A DNA stretch of 64,000 nt from Nitrospira sp. (GCA_024760545.1 CP060501.1:868001-932000), one strand, 5' to 3'. Positions 8,505-17,614 are shown, counted from the stretch's first letter. The notes: generated by a model from the letters alone, not told the origin. A program made the numbers and translations.

Positions 8505-8705
8505 TCAATAGGTAATCTTGGACATAGGCATAACAGTGTTCTGCATGAGCCACTTATTCAGTAGTTCCACGTCAAACTTCACCAATCGTCCGACCTTGAG
8601 ATAAGGTATTCTCCTTTGGCTGACCATCGAGTAAATGGTATCGGTAGCCAAGCCGGTGTACAGGCTGACCTCCTTAACCGTTAGAAGCTTCTTAGAAACC
8701 ATCAT
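8505..8705 (-). CDS. Excisionase-like winged-helix DNA-binding protein
   Basis: A 66-aa protein of the MerR/Xis helix-turn-helix class: KKLLTVKEVSLYTGLATDTI begins the recognition helices, YSMVSQRRIPYLKVGRLVKF gives the wing, and LLNKWLMQN the last helix. Such proteins bind near attachment sites to direct excision, or act as small regulators. The ATG at 8705 has an excellent GGAAGGAGAAAGG in front, better than a longer in-frame reading. It sits upstream of the Xre gene and the integrase on the same strand, the standard layout of a recombination module. Confidence 0.82.
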   Translation of the reverse strand: MMVSKKLLTVKEVSLYTGLATDTIYSMVSQRRIPYLKVGRLVKFDVELLNKWLMQNTVMPMSKITY

Positions 8706-8802
8706 CCTTTCTCCTTCCACAATGGGGCCACAGCGCAAGCATAAGGAATCCATAAATCCTTGATATTGCTATTGTAAGACGATGTATGTGCATTTCTCTT
8801 TT

Positions 8803-8997
8803 TTATGCAGCAGACCTCATCTTGGCAGCCTGTATAGCTAACAGTTCCTTGTAAACTTCATCCGTTGGACGCCTACCCATTCGGTAAGGCCAAAGGGCAC
8901 AATTGGTCACTGGACACAGACGAACTTCTTTAAGCTGGTAACAGGAACAGTCAATACACTTCTCTCTGATAGCCTGGATTGCTGTTAGTCTCCTCAT
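8803..8997 (-). CDS. Small Cys-rich, probably zinc-binding, mobile-element protein
   Basis: A 64-aa protein with four or more closely spaced cysteines (KCIDCSCYQLKEVRLCPVTN then CALWPYRMGRRP), consistent with one zinc site. Small proteins with this CxxC...RLCPVxxCxLWPYRxGRRP signature are recurrent in prophages and integrative elements; their role is not established. AAAGGAC precedes the ATG. It stands between the excisionase and the RepA-like ATPase on the same strand and may be part of the replication or regulation module. Confidence 0.75.
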   Translation of the reverse strand: MRRLTAIQAIREKCIDCSCYQLKEVRLCPVTNCALWPYRMGRRPTDEVYKELLAIQAAKMRSAA

Positions 8998-9235
8998 AAA
9001 TGCTTGTCCTTTGTAAGAAACCAGGGGCTAGGTGACCTTTTTGGAAAAGATCCACCGCATCCCTATGGATGGCCCTACCCCTGGATTGATTGTTTCGAAA
9101 TGTGGCACCTAACTATGATCCTTTTTCACTATTAAACGATTGCCGGTACACCCATCGCAGACTGCAGAGCTGGTTACGGCGTAGTCCGCCGCCACCGCCT
9201 TTCCCTATAAGAGATGACGCATTGGCGCATATTGA

Positions 9236-10264
9236 CTACTGCTCTTCAGAGCTGGGTTCCGTCACAGCCCACACTCCCTTACTCTCTTTATAGATCTTGC
9301 CTCTCGATAGCAGCTGTATGCGGCTTAATGTTCTCTGGGCTGTTCTTTCGGTAATGCCAAAGCCTGATAAGTACGCTAGGATTTCCTCAGTTGCTGCATG
9401 CCTCTCAGTAGTTCTAGAAACGTAATCTTGTATCAACCTGTTGGCCTTCTCTACCTGGCTTTCTGGTCGCTGAGCATTTGACGTTTCGTTGAAACTTTCA
9501 AATTGCATGCTGATAGGCCTTTCATTCCCTTGACCTTCTTGAAAGGCTACAAGGAATGGTTTGACTTCCTCTGCTTCGCGCGATTTCACACACTGCACTT
9601 GCAACGCATTCCCCTTTCGCATAACCGCAAAGCCTGAATCAGCTCCAGCCAAAATATCGGTCGATCCGCTAGCTCTATGGCGGTTGTCATCCCAGCCGTT
9701 CGGGTTAGGCTTTCTCATGTGATGGGAGATGATAATAGTCTTCCCACTGACTCGAAGAGGTTGAAGATTACGCCAGAATGCGCCAACACTTTCCGCTTCA
9801 TTCTCACTGCCAACAATAACCCTTCGCAGCGTTTCAATGATGATGATGTCCGGGTCAAACTGCGATTGGTTAAGTGCCTCCAATAGCTGTCCTGCTCCGT
9901 CAGCATTAAACGTGATACCTACTTGGGACAGATGCGCAAACGGAATATCGCTCGCCCTGAAGTTCCTTTCGATCCCAAGCCGACGTATGCGTCGTTGCAA
10001 TGTCCTGCTATTCATTTCTTCATCGAGGTACAGAACTCTTGCTGGTGAAGGAACCTTGAACTGATTCAGCCAATGTTCCCCAGCTGCGATATGGAGTCCC
10101 ATATCAAGCAATAGCCATGATTTCATCGAGCCATATTCACCGTAAATGATCACCCGATCACCTTTCGCAATGACCGGCTCTATGACCCATTCAACTGGTG
10201 CCAGTTCCGATTCCATGATTTTCGCAAATAGGACAAGTGGGAGTGGTATTTGTAGTGCGGGCAT
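9236..10264 (-). CDS. RepA-like AAA ATPase (KaiC/DnaB-fold)
   Basis: A 342-aa protein whose first 210 residues form a RecA-fold ATPase like plasmid RepA hexameric helicases. The P-loop is an unusual GEYGSMKS, followed by VLYLDEEMN and the Walker B-like strand DIIIIETLRR; a sensor-like IIISHHMRK follows. The C-terminal third holds a predicted winged helix (EEILAYLSGFGITERTAQRT). In mobile elements such proteins load at origins and support autonomous replication of the excised circle. A good AAGAGGAGATAGCT precedes the ATG. With the gene upstream it probably forms the replication module of element 1. Confidence 0.75.
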   Translation of the reverse strand: MPALQIPLPLVLFAKIMESELAPVEWVIEPVIAKGDRVIIYGEYGSMKSWLLLDMGLHIAAGEHWLNQFKVPSPARVLYLDEEMNSRTLQRRIRRLGIERNFRASDIPFAHLSQVGITFNADGAGQLLEALNQSQFDPDIIIIETLRRVIVGSENEAESVGAFWRNLQPLRVSGKTIIISHHMRKPNPNGWDDNRHRASGSTDILAGADSGFAVMRKGNALQVQCVKSREAEEVKPFLVAFQEGQGNERPISMQFESFNETSNAQRPESQVEKANRLIQDYVSRTTERHAATEEILAYLSGFGITERTAQRTLSRIQLLSRGKIYKESKGVWAVTEPSSEEQ

Positions 10265-10418
10265 AGCTATCTCCTCTTCAGCAAATGTTTTCAGCGTTTG
10301 TCACTTCAAAAAGTCGCTGCAGCTTGCTGGGAGGATATCGTTGCAAGAAAAATGGAACCAGACTGGATAAATTGAAACTGAATTGTTCAGGGGGACAAAA
10401 TGGGAACGAATTTATCGG

Positions 10419-11120
10419 CTAGGCTGTTGGTGGGAGAAAGTCAGCGATCTCAGCTCTCAGTTCCTTTTCAACGTCAAGATTCTGGGGTGAAGTAGGAGGA
10501 AGGTGAAATAAGGCTCCTATATCAAGCGTTCCGTCAATCGCGGCTGTGCGCGTCAAATGCCAGCCTTTCATAAATTTCTGGCCTGGGGATAGTGATTTTG
10601 CTAGCCGCAAATAGTTACGAATTGCCTTCATAGTTTTTGATGCATGTTTGTCGAAATACTTGATATCTGCACGTGGTAATTCTAAGTCAGGGAACACCTT
10701 CCCAGTTCTTTTAAGGATAACCCACATTCTTACATACTTTCTTATGGCATCCTGTTTGATGACATCCTGTGGTGACCGCTCAGCTTCGACAGTGTTTTGC
10801 ACAAGCCGGATAAGCCCGCCTTGCGTAATGTGTCTAGCGACAGGACGTCTCAATTCATGGTTCCATAGAATTTTGAACACATCTGCTCTTTCGGAAGGTC
10901 TACCGCGCTGCCTCTTGGGATCATGCCGTCTGATCCATAATGCCCTCGCATTGGTCAAGAATGCTTTCAATGTCTTTGCATCTTCAATCAAAAGCATTTT
11001 TGAGGATACAACCGACTTCCATTCATCTGGTGCAACTTCGTAGTCCAAATCCATTTCTACTCCGTAATGTCTGACGAAGTCTGCAATGGTCCATCTGTTC
11101 AGAATCTTTTGGTTTGGCAT
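10419..11120 (-). CDS. Unrecognised element 1 protein, possible replication accessory
   Basis: A 233-aa, mostly helical and basic protein; no catalytic motif or known domain is recognisable. It begins MPNQKILNRWTIADFVRHYG, carries a basic stretch (RRHDPKRQRGRPSE, an AT-hook-like RGRP) and ends in an acidic tail. The AT-hook-like segment suggests DNA binding, by inference only. It is on the same strand and 155 bp upstream of the RepA-like ATPase. The next gene to its other side is the divergent hamA, so it forms the outer edge of the core module before the cargo. Confidence 0.6.
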   Translation of the reverse strand: MPNQKILNRWTIADFVRHYGVEMDLDYEVAPDEWKSVVSSKMLLIEDAKTLKAFLTNARALWIRRHDPKRQRGRPSERADVFKILWNHELRRPVARHITQGGLIRLVQNTVEAERSPQDVIKQDAIRKYVRMWVILKRTGKVFPDLELPRADIKYFDKHASKTMKAIRNYLRLAKSLSPGQKFMKGWHLTRTAAIDGTLDIGALFHLPPTSPQNLDVEKELRAEIADFLPPTA

Positions 11121-11334
11121 TCCACACACCCCGTTTCCTCATACAGCAACTCACACAAAATCCGATCTGCCATTGAGGAGATGTTTTAATAAATTGGATT
11201 ATCTCTAATAGAACGGCCCTAGGCCTCGCAACCGTCAGGACTTGCTAGTTATCTGATAACCACCTAAAATACCCACAATTATGACATAAGCCCAGACTGC
11301 ATGGTTAGCACTTAATCTGACTTCTAAAACCAAC

Positions 11335-12291
11335 TTGCATCCTGCATCACAACAAAAATCCGAGGTCGATCTTACCCCCCACCTAAATAAGCTATTACAG
11401 ATTCCACATGACACCTTAGACGCGTTTATACACTGCGTTGCCAGAACGACTGTCTTACCGAGCACCAAAGCGAATGTGCGATGCTACTGCCTCGCACTCG
11501 ATGGCTCTGGCAATCCACGGGTAAAGGATTTCATAGAAGAACTCGCAGTTCACTCGTTGACCTATGCAATACCGCGCAGTCGAATCGAAAAAGCAAAGGC
11601 TAGTGGAATTCCTGCCGAGTTGATTAGATTGGGGAATGAAGCCCGCAAACTATTTACTTACCTTCTAAATAGTGGAGAAGGAGGAGAGCTGCTGCTTTAT
11701 CTGCTCGCAGAGAAGCTCCTTAAACTTCCGCAGCTCCTTTGCAAAATGCCACTTAAGACCAGCGCTGCCATGCATGTTCACGGCAGTGATGGTATACACG
11801 TGGGCGTCACTGAAGATACGAAACAACTAGCTCTTTACTGGGGTGAGGCAAAGTTGCATAAAACTCCAGCTAGCGCCATAGCAAGCTGTATTAAAGATAT
11901 TGCTCCATATCTCCTTGACGCAGGTGGCAGTGAAGCAGCTCAAAATCGCGACCTCCAACTGCTTAGAGATCAACTAGACCTCAACAACCCTGATCTTGAA
12001 ACCGCCCTTAAGATTTTGCTGGATAAGAGCAATCCGCATTACAACAAAGTAGAATTTCGAGGGTTAGGCCTGATTGGATTTGACAATGAGCTATACCCAG
12101 TTGAGCCAAATAAAAAGACTATTGAGGGTCTTGCTGCTGAAATTAGTAGTGAGATGAGCTTGTGGAATAGTCTGATTGCAAGAAATATTAAGAATGAAAG
12201 TCTTACTTCATTTCGCCTAGAGTTGTTCTGTTTCCCCTTTCCTTCAGTAGAGGAATATCGCGAAAGATTTAAAAAGGAACTAGGTATATAA
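11335..12291 (+). CDS. hamA: Hachiman nuclease subunit HamA (DUF1837)
   Basis: A 318-aa protein of the DUF1837 family. The N-terminal half has the family segment CYCLALDGSGNPRVKDFIEE and YAIPRSRIEKA. The PD-(D/E)xK-type nuclease site is visible as Asp152 in HGSDGIHVG, and Glu171 and Lys173 in LYWGEAKLH. HamA is the DNA-cleaving effector of Hachiman; together with the helicase HamB it attacks DNA during phage infection (established for the family). The start is TTG at 11335; no ATG is available upstream and this start fits the family N-terminus. The gene for HamB follows at once, separated by one base, on the same strand. The codons are AT-richer than the flanking chromosome. Confidence 0.9.
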   Translation: MHPASQQKSEVDLTPHLNKLLQIPHDTLDAFIHCVARTTVLPSTKANVRCYCLALDGSGNPRVKDFIEELAVHSLTYAIPRSRIEKAKASGIPAELIRLGNEARKLFTYLLNSGEGGELLLYLLAEKLLKLPQLLCKMPLKTSAAMHVHGSDGIHVGVTEDTKQLALYWGEAKLHKTPASAIASCIKDIAPYLLDAGGSEAAQNRDLQLLRDQLDLNNPDLETALKILLDKSNPHYNKVEFRGLGLIGFDNELYPVEPNKKTIEGLAAEISSEMSLWNSLIARNIKNESLTSFRLELFCFPFPSVEEYRERFKKELGI

Positions 12292-12292
12292 A

Positions 12293-14896
12293 TTGGGAAA
12301 AGCAGAATTACAGGGCTGGCTAGCAGAACGGTCATTCTTTAAGAGAGATGTTAGGAATGTCGTCGCAACCTCTGTCCTTAAACAATTTAAACAAGTCGAA
12401 CCTGTTGAAGATTATAAGCGTATAGAGCACGACTGGAATCACCTACTGTTATGCGCCAGCCTATTGGCGCAATCCAACAACGAAGCTCATCAAGACACCT
12501 CGCTGCGAATTGCTCAGCATTGCTTAAATGATGGTTCAAGCAGAGGACAGCATAAGGATGCTGCCGCAGTAATTTTGGACTGTCTCGGCAATCGAATCGC
12601 TATCGAGTTAGCCGAAAGCCGCAACATAATACCCGCAGGAATTGATGAAAGATTGCCTCCTCCTCTCCGTATGGACTGGACCGCACGAGCAATGGAATAT
12701 TCGCTAGCGCTAAATACCGATAAGATCTTGCACTTGAATAAATTCCAACGTTCGTTTTGGGATGCCATTAATGAAAGCGATTGGCTTAGCCTCTCTGCCC
12801 CAACATCAGCGGGAAAGTCTTTCATTATGTCTAACTGGATTTCTCACTATGCAAGAGAACACTTGGAGTCAACTATCGTTTACCTGGTGCCAACTCGTGC
12901 ACTCGTTCAACAAGTAGAAGAAGATTTACGGCGTTGTTTTGAAGAAGCTAACCTTACCTTATCGATTCATGTTTCCTCAGTACCACTTCATTCTAGCATC
13001 AGGCCCGGTGTGGCTAATGTACTAGTCTTCACTCAGGAAAGATTGCATCTCCTACTTGCTTCTACCAATTACGAAATGCAAATCACCTCCTTGATTGTTG
13101 ACGAAGCACAAAAGTTGGGAGACGGTTATCGTGGGATATTGCTGCAGTCGGTCATAGAAACCTCTTTGGCAGCAAATCCAGGTATGAAACTTATATTTGC
13201 AGCACCAATGGCTGACAACATTGAATCGCTGATCGAGCAAGATCAGCTCCAGGATGAGCCTCAGAGAAAGACGCGGGCAATATCAAATGATGCCCCCATG
13301 GTTAACCAGAACCTCCTTTGGGTATCTCATGTCCCAGGTAGACCCAAGGAATGGAACATGGATCTTATCCTGGAGGGCGAGCCAACAGCCATTGGTAGGT
13401 TTGTAATGCGATTTGCTCCTACATCGACAAGTAAGCGACTCACTTTTGTGGCTTCTGCTCTTGGAGGTAACGAGGGGGGCAATCTTATTTATGTTAATGG
13501 AGCAGCGGAGGCGGAAAAGATAGCTAAGCAGCTTTATGGGATTCTCCCACCTCTGTCACCTCAACAACAGTTAGAAGTAGCAGGATTGATACAGTTATCT
13601 AGAACTGTAGTTCATCAAGAATACCTGCTAGGTACTGTCGCATCGAGGGGCATCGCGTTTCACTATGGAAACATGCCACTTCTTTTGAAATCAGAAATCG
13701 AAAGGCTTTTTCGCGCAAACATAATTAAATATCTGATTTGCACATCCACACTTCTAGAAGGTGTAAACCTGCCATGTAGAAACGTATTTGTTCGAGGACC
13801 AAGAAAGGGCAGAAATACACCGATGAAAGACGCCGACTTCTGGAATCTGGCTGGAAGAGCTGGACGGTGGGGTCAGGAGTTTCAAGGAAACATAGTCTGC
13901 ATAGATCCTCATGACTCTAAGGTATGGAGGTTGCCTGCACCTAGGATAAGACATAAATATACAATTCAGCGTACCTCCGATGAGGTCCTACGCCATCCCA
14001 CTGATCTAATCGAGTTCATTGAGAATGGAACCCCAAGGACGACGGCCATGCAACGGCCTGACTTAGAGTATTCATTCTCTTACTTGGTTTCGACGCAGTT
14101 AAGATTTGGCTCAATTTATAACACCCCCTGGACACATAAATTACCGAATGGGAACATTCAAGATCTGCAGACAATGATTGAGAACATTTGTTCGAACCTA
14201 AACCTACCTGCTAGCATAGCGACCCGCAATCCTGGGATCAGCCCACTCGCCATGGAAAATCTGTTGGCTTATTTTCGTGAAGAAGAATTGGACCCGCAAA
14301 AATTCGTACCAATTCCATCTGAGAGCGACCAGGCCGTTCTGCAATATACAATGTTACTGTCCAGGATTAATAAGACCCTTGGGCCTGTATTTGGTCATGC
14401 GGGGCGAACATATGTCTTAGGTCTGCTCATTACAAATTGGTTGGAGGGACATCCTCTCGCTAGATTAATTTCTGAGAGGATCAATTACTTAAGGAGAATG
14501 GATCGTCCCGCAAATATTGCAAAGGTAATAAGAGACACTATGGCAGACGTGGAACAAGTAGCCAGATTCGAAGCCCCTAAATATATTGGCTGTTATGTAG
14601 ACGTGTTGAGCTTCCATCTAAAATCAATACATAGGGAAGACTTAATTGAACCCATAAAAGATATAGCTCTTAGACTAGAGTACGGCATCAATAGCACTAC
14701 ACAGCTATCCTTGATTAGCCTAGGTCTATCCCGCACTACCGCTGTGGCACTGGCGGAGATCATACCAAACGATGAATTAACGGAATTCGAGTGCGTTTCG
14801 TGGTTAAGAGACAACCGACAGCTATATAACGATCTCTCACCGGTTATAAAGGCAGAAATTGAAACAAGCCTCCATCAGAACCCTGAATCATTTTGA
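12293..14896 (+). CDS. hamB: Hachiman helicase subunit HamB
   Basis: An 867-aa superfamily 2 helicase. Motif I is APTSAGKS (169-176). Motif II is DEAQ (270-273) rather than DEAH or DExH. Motif Ia lies in VPTRALVQQ, and the C-terminal RecA lobe has TSTLLEGVNLP and the motif VI region FWNLAGRAGRWG. A helical region precedes the helicase core and a long helical domain follows it. In Hachiman, HamB binds HamA and senses DNA, releasing the nuclease (family knowledge). The start is TTG, one base after the hamA stop, so the two are translationally coupled. The length and the HamA partner make the assignment firm. Confidence 0.9.
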   Translation: MGKAELQGWLAERSFFKRDVRNVVATSVLKQFKQVEPVEDYKRIEHDWNHLLLCASLLAQSNNEAHQDTSLRIAQHCLNDGSSRGQHKDAAAVILDCLGNRIAIELAESRNIIPAGIDERLPPPLRMDWTARAMEYSLALNTDKILHLNKFQRSFWDAINESDWLSLSAPTSAGKSFIMSNWISHYAREHLESTIVYLVPTRALVQQVEEDLRRCFEEANLTLSIHVSSVPLHSSIRPGVANVLVFTQERLHLLLASTNYEMQITSLIVDEAQKLGDGYRGILLQSVIETSLAANPGMKLIFAAPMADNIESLIEQDQLQDEPQRKTRAISNDAPMVNQNLLWVSHVPGRPKEWNMDLILEGEPTAIGRFVMRFAPTSTSKRLTFVASALGGNEGGNLIYVNGAAEAEKIAKQLYGILPPLSPQQQLEVAGLIQLSRTVVHQEYLLGTVASRGIAFHYGNMPLLLKSEIERLFRANIIKYLICTSTLLEGVNLPCRNVFVRGPRKGRNTPMKDADFWNLAGRAGRWGQEFQGNIVCIDPHDSKVWRLPAPRIRHKYTIQRTSDEVLRHPTDLIEFIENGTPRTTAMQRPDLEYSFSYLVSTQLRFGSIYNTPWTHKLPNGNIQDLQTMIENICSNLNLPASIATRNPGISPLAMENLLAYFREEELDPQKFVPIPSESDQAVLQYTMLLSRINKTLGPVFGHAGRTYVLGLLITNWLEGHPLARLISERINYLRRMDRPANIAKVIRDTMADVEQVARFEAPKYIGCYVDVLSFHLKSIHREDLIEPIKDIALRLEYGINSTTQLSLISLGLSRTTAVALAEIIPNDELTEFECVSWLRDNRQLYNDLSPVIKAEIETSLHQNPESF

Positions 14897-15177
14897 TACA
14901 TGACGAATCATTTATGATTCACCATATCCGCAAACAGTAGGTTTCGCGCCTCATCAAACTCGTGGCTATATTAGGCTTTAGTTCTTCGGATCAGGATGGC
15001 GTGATCCTTGCCTCAATCTGCAACTTTAGAAACTTGACAGAAGGTATTAATGCCCAAAGTCTATGCCTGGGGAAACGCTCAAACCAATCCTGTTAAATCA
15101 GGGAATCTATCGGCGTTTCAATACGTTATGAATCGCGACCATTTAAATGCCATCATATTTTATATAGGCTCTAGAAA
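14897..15177. other. Gap between Hachiman and the Hxs operon
   Basis: No convincing gene. A small hairpin GAATCAT-TT-ATGATTC lies just after the hamB stop (about 14905-14925) but has no U-run. A 46-codon frame from about 15051 has AGAAGG in front of its ATG, yet its composition gives no support. The right end carries the Hxs promoter. Confidence 0.4.
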
Positions 15178-15201
15178 TTCTTTTTCGTAGGGGCATATAA
15201 T
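15178..15201 (+). promoter_or_regulatory. Candidate sigma-70 promoter of the Hxs operon
   Basis: A perfect -10 box TATAAT lies at 15196-15201, with a weak -35-like TAGAAA about 18 bp upstream. This would leave a leader of roughly 40 nt before the ATG at 15246. It is the only good -10 box before the precursor gene. Confidence 0.45.
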
Positions 15202-15245
15202 TTCGCCCGCATACCTAGAGTGCTTGGACTTTGAAGGAGGACGCC

Positions 15246-15548
15246 ATGCCCTACAACAAATTCCTCGTCCCGGTTAGCGCTCTGCTGGCAGGGCTCATTC
15301 CTGCGAAGCTGCAAGCTACCCCTGCTGTTCCGGGTGATCTGATTCCTAGCGAATTGGTTCAGGAACGGGATCCTTCTACCCCCACTCCAAACGACACAGT
15401 GTTAATGAACCTTCAGTACATGCTTAAGACCGAATTGCACAGTCTCATTCTTCGTCAATCTCAAACAGGTACTCTTTATGCCGGACATGGTTCGCACATG
15501 TCGCACTCTTCTCATGCATCGCACTCTTCTCACCGATCTGGGTACTAA
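15246..15548 (+). CDS. hxsA: His-Xaa-Ser repeat precursor (HxsA-like), first copy
   Basis: A 100-aa protein with an N-terminal signal-like hydrophobic segment (FLVPVSALLAGLIPAKLQA), a linker, and a C-terminal tail of six His-Xaa-Ser units that ends HSSHRSGY. The His-Xaa-Ser tail is the defining feature of the Hxs system, in which HxsB, HxsC and HxsD are thought to modify the repeat protein; the chemical product is unknown. The ATG at 15246 follows AAGGAGG at ideal spacing; a TTG frame starting 5 codons earlier would bury that site. It is the first gene of the operon hxsA-(hxsA2)-hxsD-hxsB-hxsC. Confidence 0.85.
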   Translation: MPYNKFLVPVSALLAGLIPAKLQATPAVPGDLIPSELVQERDPSTPTPNDTVLMNLQYMLKTELHSLILRQSQTGTLYAGHGSHMSHSSHASHSSHRSGY

Positions 15549-15560
15549 ACAGATTTGGCG

Positions 15561-15653
15561 ATGAAAACCTTCGTGCTACCTATCAGCGCTGCAATTGCTG
15601 CTCTCCTCTCCCAAACCCTTCCTATGCAAGCCAACGTGATACCAATGGAATAA
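15561..15653 (+). CDS. 30-aa signal-peptide-like ORF before the second precursor
   Basis: MKTFVLPISAAIAALLSQTL followed by PMQANVIPME resembles the N-terminus of the first HxsA (FLVPVSALLAGLIP...LQA) and stops at 15653. The His-Xaa-Ser tail resumes in another frame 8 bp later. So either this is the 5' half of a precursor split by a frameshift, or a separate tiny ORF. Frame 2 is open throughout this stretch, which is compatible with one lost or gained base. Confidence 0.45.
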   Translation: MKTFVLPISAAIAALLSQTLPMQANVIPME

Positions 15654-15661
15654 GGACAGAC

Positions 15662-15823
15662 ATGGACTTCTCTCGATCTACATTTGCCATGTTGTCAATT
15701 CAGAACCATCTATCGTCGTTACAGTTGGCCTGCCAACAGTTTGGTATAAAGCTGGCCACACACAGTTCACATCGGTCCCATTCATCGCATCGATCGCATA
15801 GCTCTCATCGGTCTGGACTATAG
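15662..15823 (+). CDS. His-Xaa-Ser repeat precursor, second copy (53 aa, possibly frameshifted)
   Basis: A 53-aa ORF starting MDFSRSTFAMLSIQNHLSSL and ending in six perfect His-Xaa-Ser units with the same terminal HRSG motif as the first precursor. The middle part (LQYMLKTELHSLILRQ in copy one, LSIQNHLSSLQLACQQ here) is also comparable. As read, the ORF lacks the hydrophobic N-terminus, which lies just upstream in another frame (15561-15653). It is 37 bp upstream of hxsD on the same strand. It may be a cytosolic minimal substrate, or a pseudogene produced by a one-base shift. AAGGACAGAC before the ATG offers a usable ribosome binding site. Confidence 0.65.
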   Translation: MDFSRSTFAMLSIQNHLSSLQLACQQFGIKLATHSSHRSHSSHRSHSSHRSGL

Positions 15824-15860
15824 AAGCTGCATCCTGGTTCCATTTGGAGATCCTCTTTTA

Positions 15861-16160
15861 ATGAATTCCATATTTGTCGAATTTGACCTCAACGCATTTT
15901 CGTTGAATGTCGTGAAGTTGGCTGCATACCGATATCTCCATCTCTTTACAACAGATATCATGGTCAACGATCAGCGCATTCAGTGCGCACTGCAATTTGC
16001 ATCTACGCTAAGTCAAGACAAGACACAGCAGATCGTGAACGATTTTAAGAAGGAAGTCTTGGATCAGGACTTGAGAGAAAGACTAAAGGCCGAAACTGAG
16101 ACCGTAAGGAACCTCATTTTGGCCCATGCTTTTTCTAAAACTGGTTTGGCGGACCAATGA
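15861..16160 (+). CDS. hxsD: His-Xaa-Ser system protein HxsD
   Basis: A 99-aa protein that matches the small partner of the Hxs radical SAM pair. It starts FVEFDLNAFSLNVVKLAAYR and has near its C-terminal half NDFKKEVLDQDLRERL, close to the LLNDYxLRE signature by which the HxsD family is known. Its biochemical role is unestablished; position suggests a binding partner or chaperone for the precursor or the maturases. Its stop overlaps the hxsB start in ATGA, so translation is coupled. TTGGAGA precedes the ATG. Confidence 0.85.
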   Translation: MNSIFVEFDLNAFSLNVVKLAAYRYLHLFTTDIMVNDQRIQCALQFASTLSQDKTQQIVNDFKKEVLDQDLRERLKAETETVRNLILAHAFSKTGLADQ

Positions 16161-17614
16161 GCCATTTCCAAGGGATTGAAAGCTATCATCCCGCCATTGC
16201 GGAATATCATCTGCTGCCATTTCGCTTTAGCCATCTGCAACATGAACAATATGTCCTTTCCAACCTTGCAGGGGAATACCTCGTATTAGACCGCGACGCC
16301 TTATTGGATTTAGTCACACATCGGTTAGATCAGAACAATCCTATCTATACCGATCTACGAGCCCGACACTTTCTCATGGATTCTAGTACTTCGATTGCAC
16401 CCACACTAATAAGTCTAAAACTTAGGACGCGCTACCAGAGACTAGCGGAATTCACCACCCTTCACATTTTCGTAGTCACACTTCGATGTGAACATGCTTG
16501 TCCTTATTGCCAGGTTTCAAGACAGTCGGAGGATACCCTCAGTTTTGACATGAGCCAGGAAGCTGGTAGTGCAGCGATTGATCTCGCCTTAAAGTCACCT
16601 GCTCAACTTCTCAAATTTGAGTTTCAAGGTGGAGAGCCGCTACTGAACTTCCGATTGATCCAATCGATTGTCTTAGAGGCTAAGGGGAAAGCCGAACGAT
16701 TGGGGAAGCAGCTCACGTTCGTGATTGCCACCAATTTGGCTTTGATGACCAAAGAGATCCTAGATTTTTGTCGAGAGCACTCAATTTTGATCTCCACATC
16801 TCTTGATGGCCCACGCGAACTTCACAATACTAATAGACCGCGTCCTGGTGATGACAGTTATGAAAGGACTGTTCGGGCCATTGCCTTGGTGAGAGGAGCT
16901 TTGGGACCTGATCGTCTCTCAGCGTTAATGACGACTACCGAAGCAAGCCTCTCCCAGGCTAAGGAGATCATTGATGAATATATGTCACGAGGTTTTCCCG
17001 GCATTTTTCTGCGAGCACTCTCACCCTATGGCTTTGCGATAAAGACTAGGTCTTACCGTGCCTATAACACAGAGCGCTGGTTGCGCTTCTACAAGGAGGG
17101 CATCGAATACATTATTGAACAGAACAGACAGGGGCGCGATTTTGTTGAGTACTATGCGGCAACCATTCTCAAGAAGATGTTCACAAGTGAAGACCCTGGA
17201 TATGTCGATCTAACAAGTCCAGCAGGCATTGGAATTGGAGCGATTGTCTACAACTATGACGGGTCCATCTATGCTTCTGATGAGAGTCGGATGCTCGCTG
17301 AGATGGGCAACGACCATTTCAAGCTTGGTCATGTCCTGACACATTCCTATAAAGACATCTACACGTCGCCACGACTCCTGGAGGCGTTGGAAGAGTCATT
17401 TGCCTATAGTGCTCCGATGTGTCACGACTGTGCGTTTGAACCATTCTGTGGAGCTGATCCGGTGTTTCACTATGCGACCTCTGGAGACTATGTCGGCAGA
17501 AAGCCGGAATCGGAATACTGTAACCGCAACATGGAGATAATAAAGTTTCTAATTTGCAGGATGGAGGAGGATCGTTTTGTCCGACAGCTATTCACGAAAT
17601 GGGCGAATCGTTGA
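16157..17614 (+). CDS. hxsB: Radical SAM/SPASM maturase HxsB
   Basis: A 485-aa radical SAM enzyme. The [4Fe-4S]-SAM cysteines are Cys111, Cys115 and Cys118 in LRCEHACPYCQ, followed by the GGEPLL SAM-binding motif. A C-terminal SPASM-type cluster region contains MCHDCAFEPFCGADP and a late Cys in SEYCNR. An N-terminal domain of about 100 residues precedes the barrel, as in peptide-modifying maturases that carry a recognition domain. It should modify the His-Xaa-Ser tail by radical chemistry; the reaction is not known. The gene overlaps hxsD (ATGA) and hxsC (TGATG), forming a tightly coupled operon. Confidence 0.9.
   Translation: MSHFQGIESYHPAIAEYHLLPFRFSHLQHEQYVLSNLAGEYLVLDRDALLDLVTHRLDQNNPIYTDLRARHFLMDSSTSIAPTLISLKLRTRYQRLAEFTTLHIFVVTLRCEHACPYCQVSRQSEDTLSFDMSQEAGSAAIDLALKSPAQLLKFEFQGGEPLLNFRLIQSIVLEAKGKAERLGKQLTFVIATNLALMTKEILDFCREHSILISTSLDGPRELHNTNRPRPGDDSYERTVRAIALVRGALGPDRLSALMTTTEASLSQAKEIIDEYMSRGFPGIFLRALSPYGFAIKTRSYRAYNTERWLRFYKEGIEYIIEQNRQGRDFVEYYAATILKKMFTSEDPGYVDLTSPAGIGIGAIVYNYDGSIYASDESRMLAEMGNDHFKLGHVLTHSYKDIYTSPRLLEALEESFAYSAPMCHDCAFEPFCGADPVFHYATSGDYVGRKPESEYCNRNMEIIKFLICRMEEDRFVRQLFTKWANR

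Noticed and set aside
11235-11468. 77-codon frame antisense to the start of hamA
   Set aside because: Overlaps the real hamA coding sequence, no start signal, and composition follows the shadow frame.
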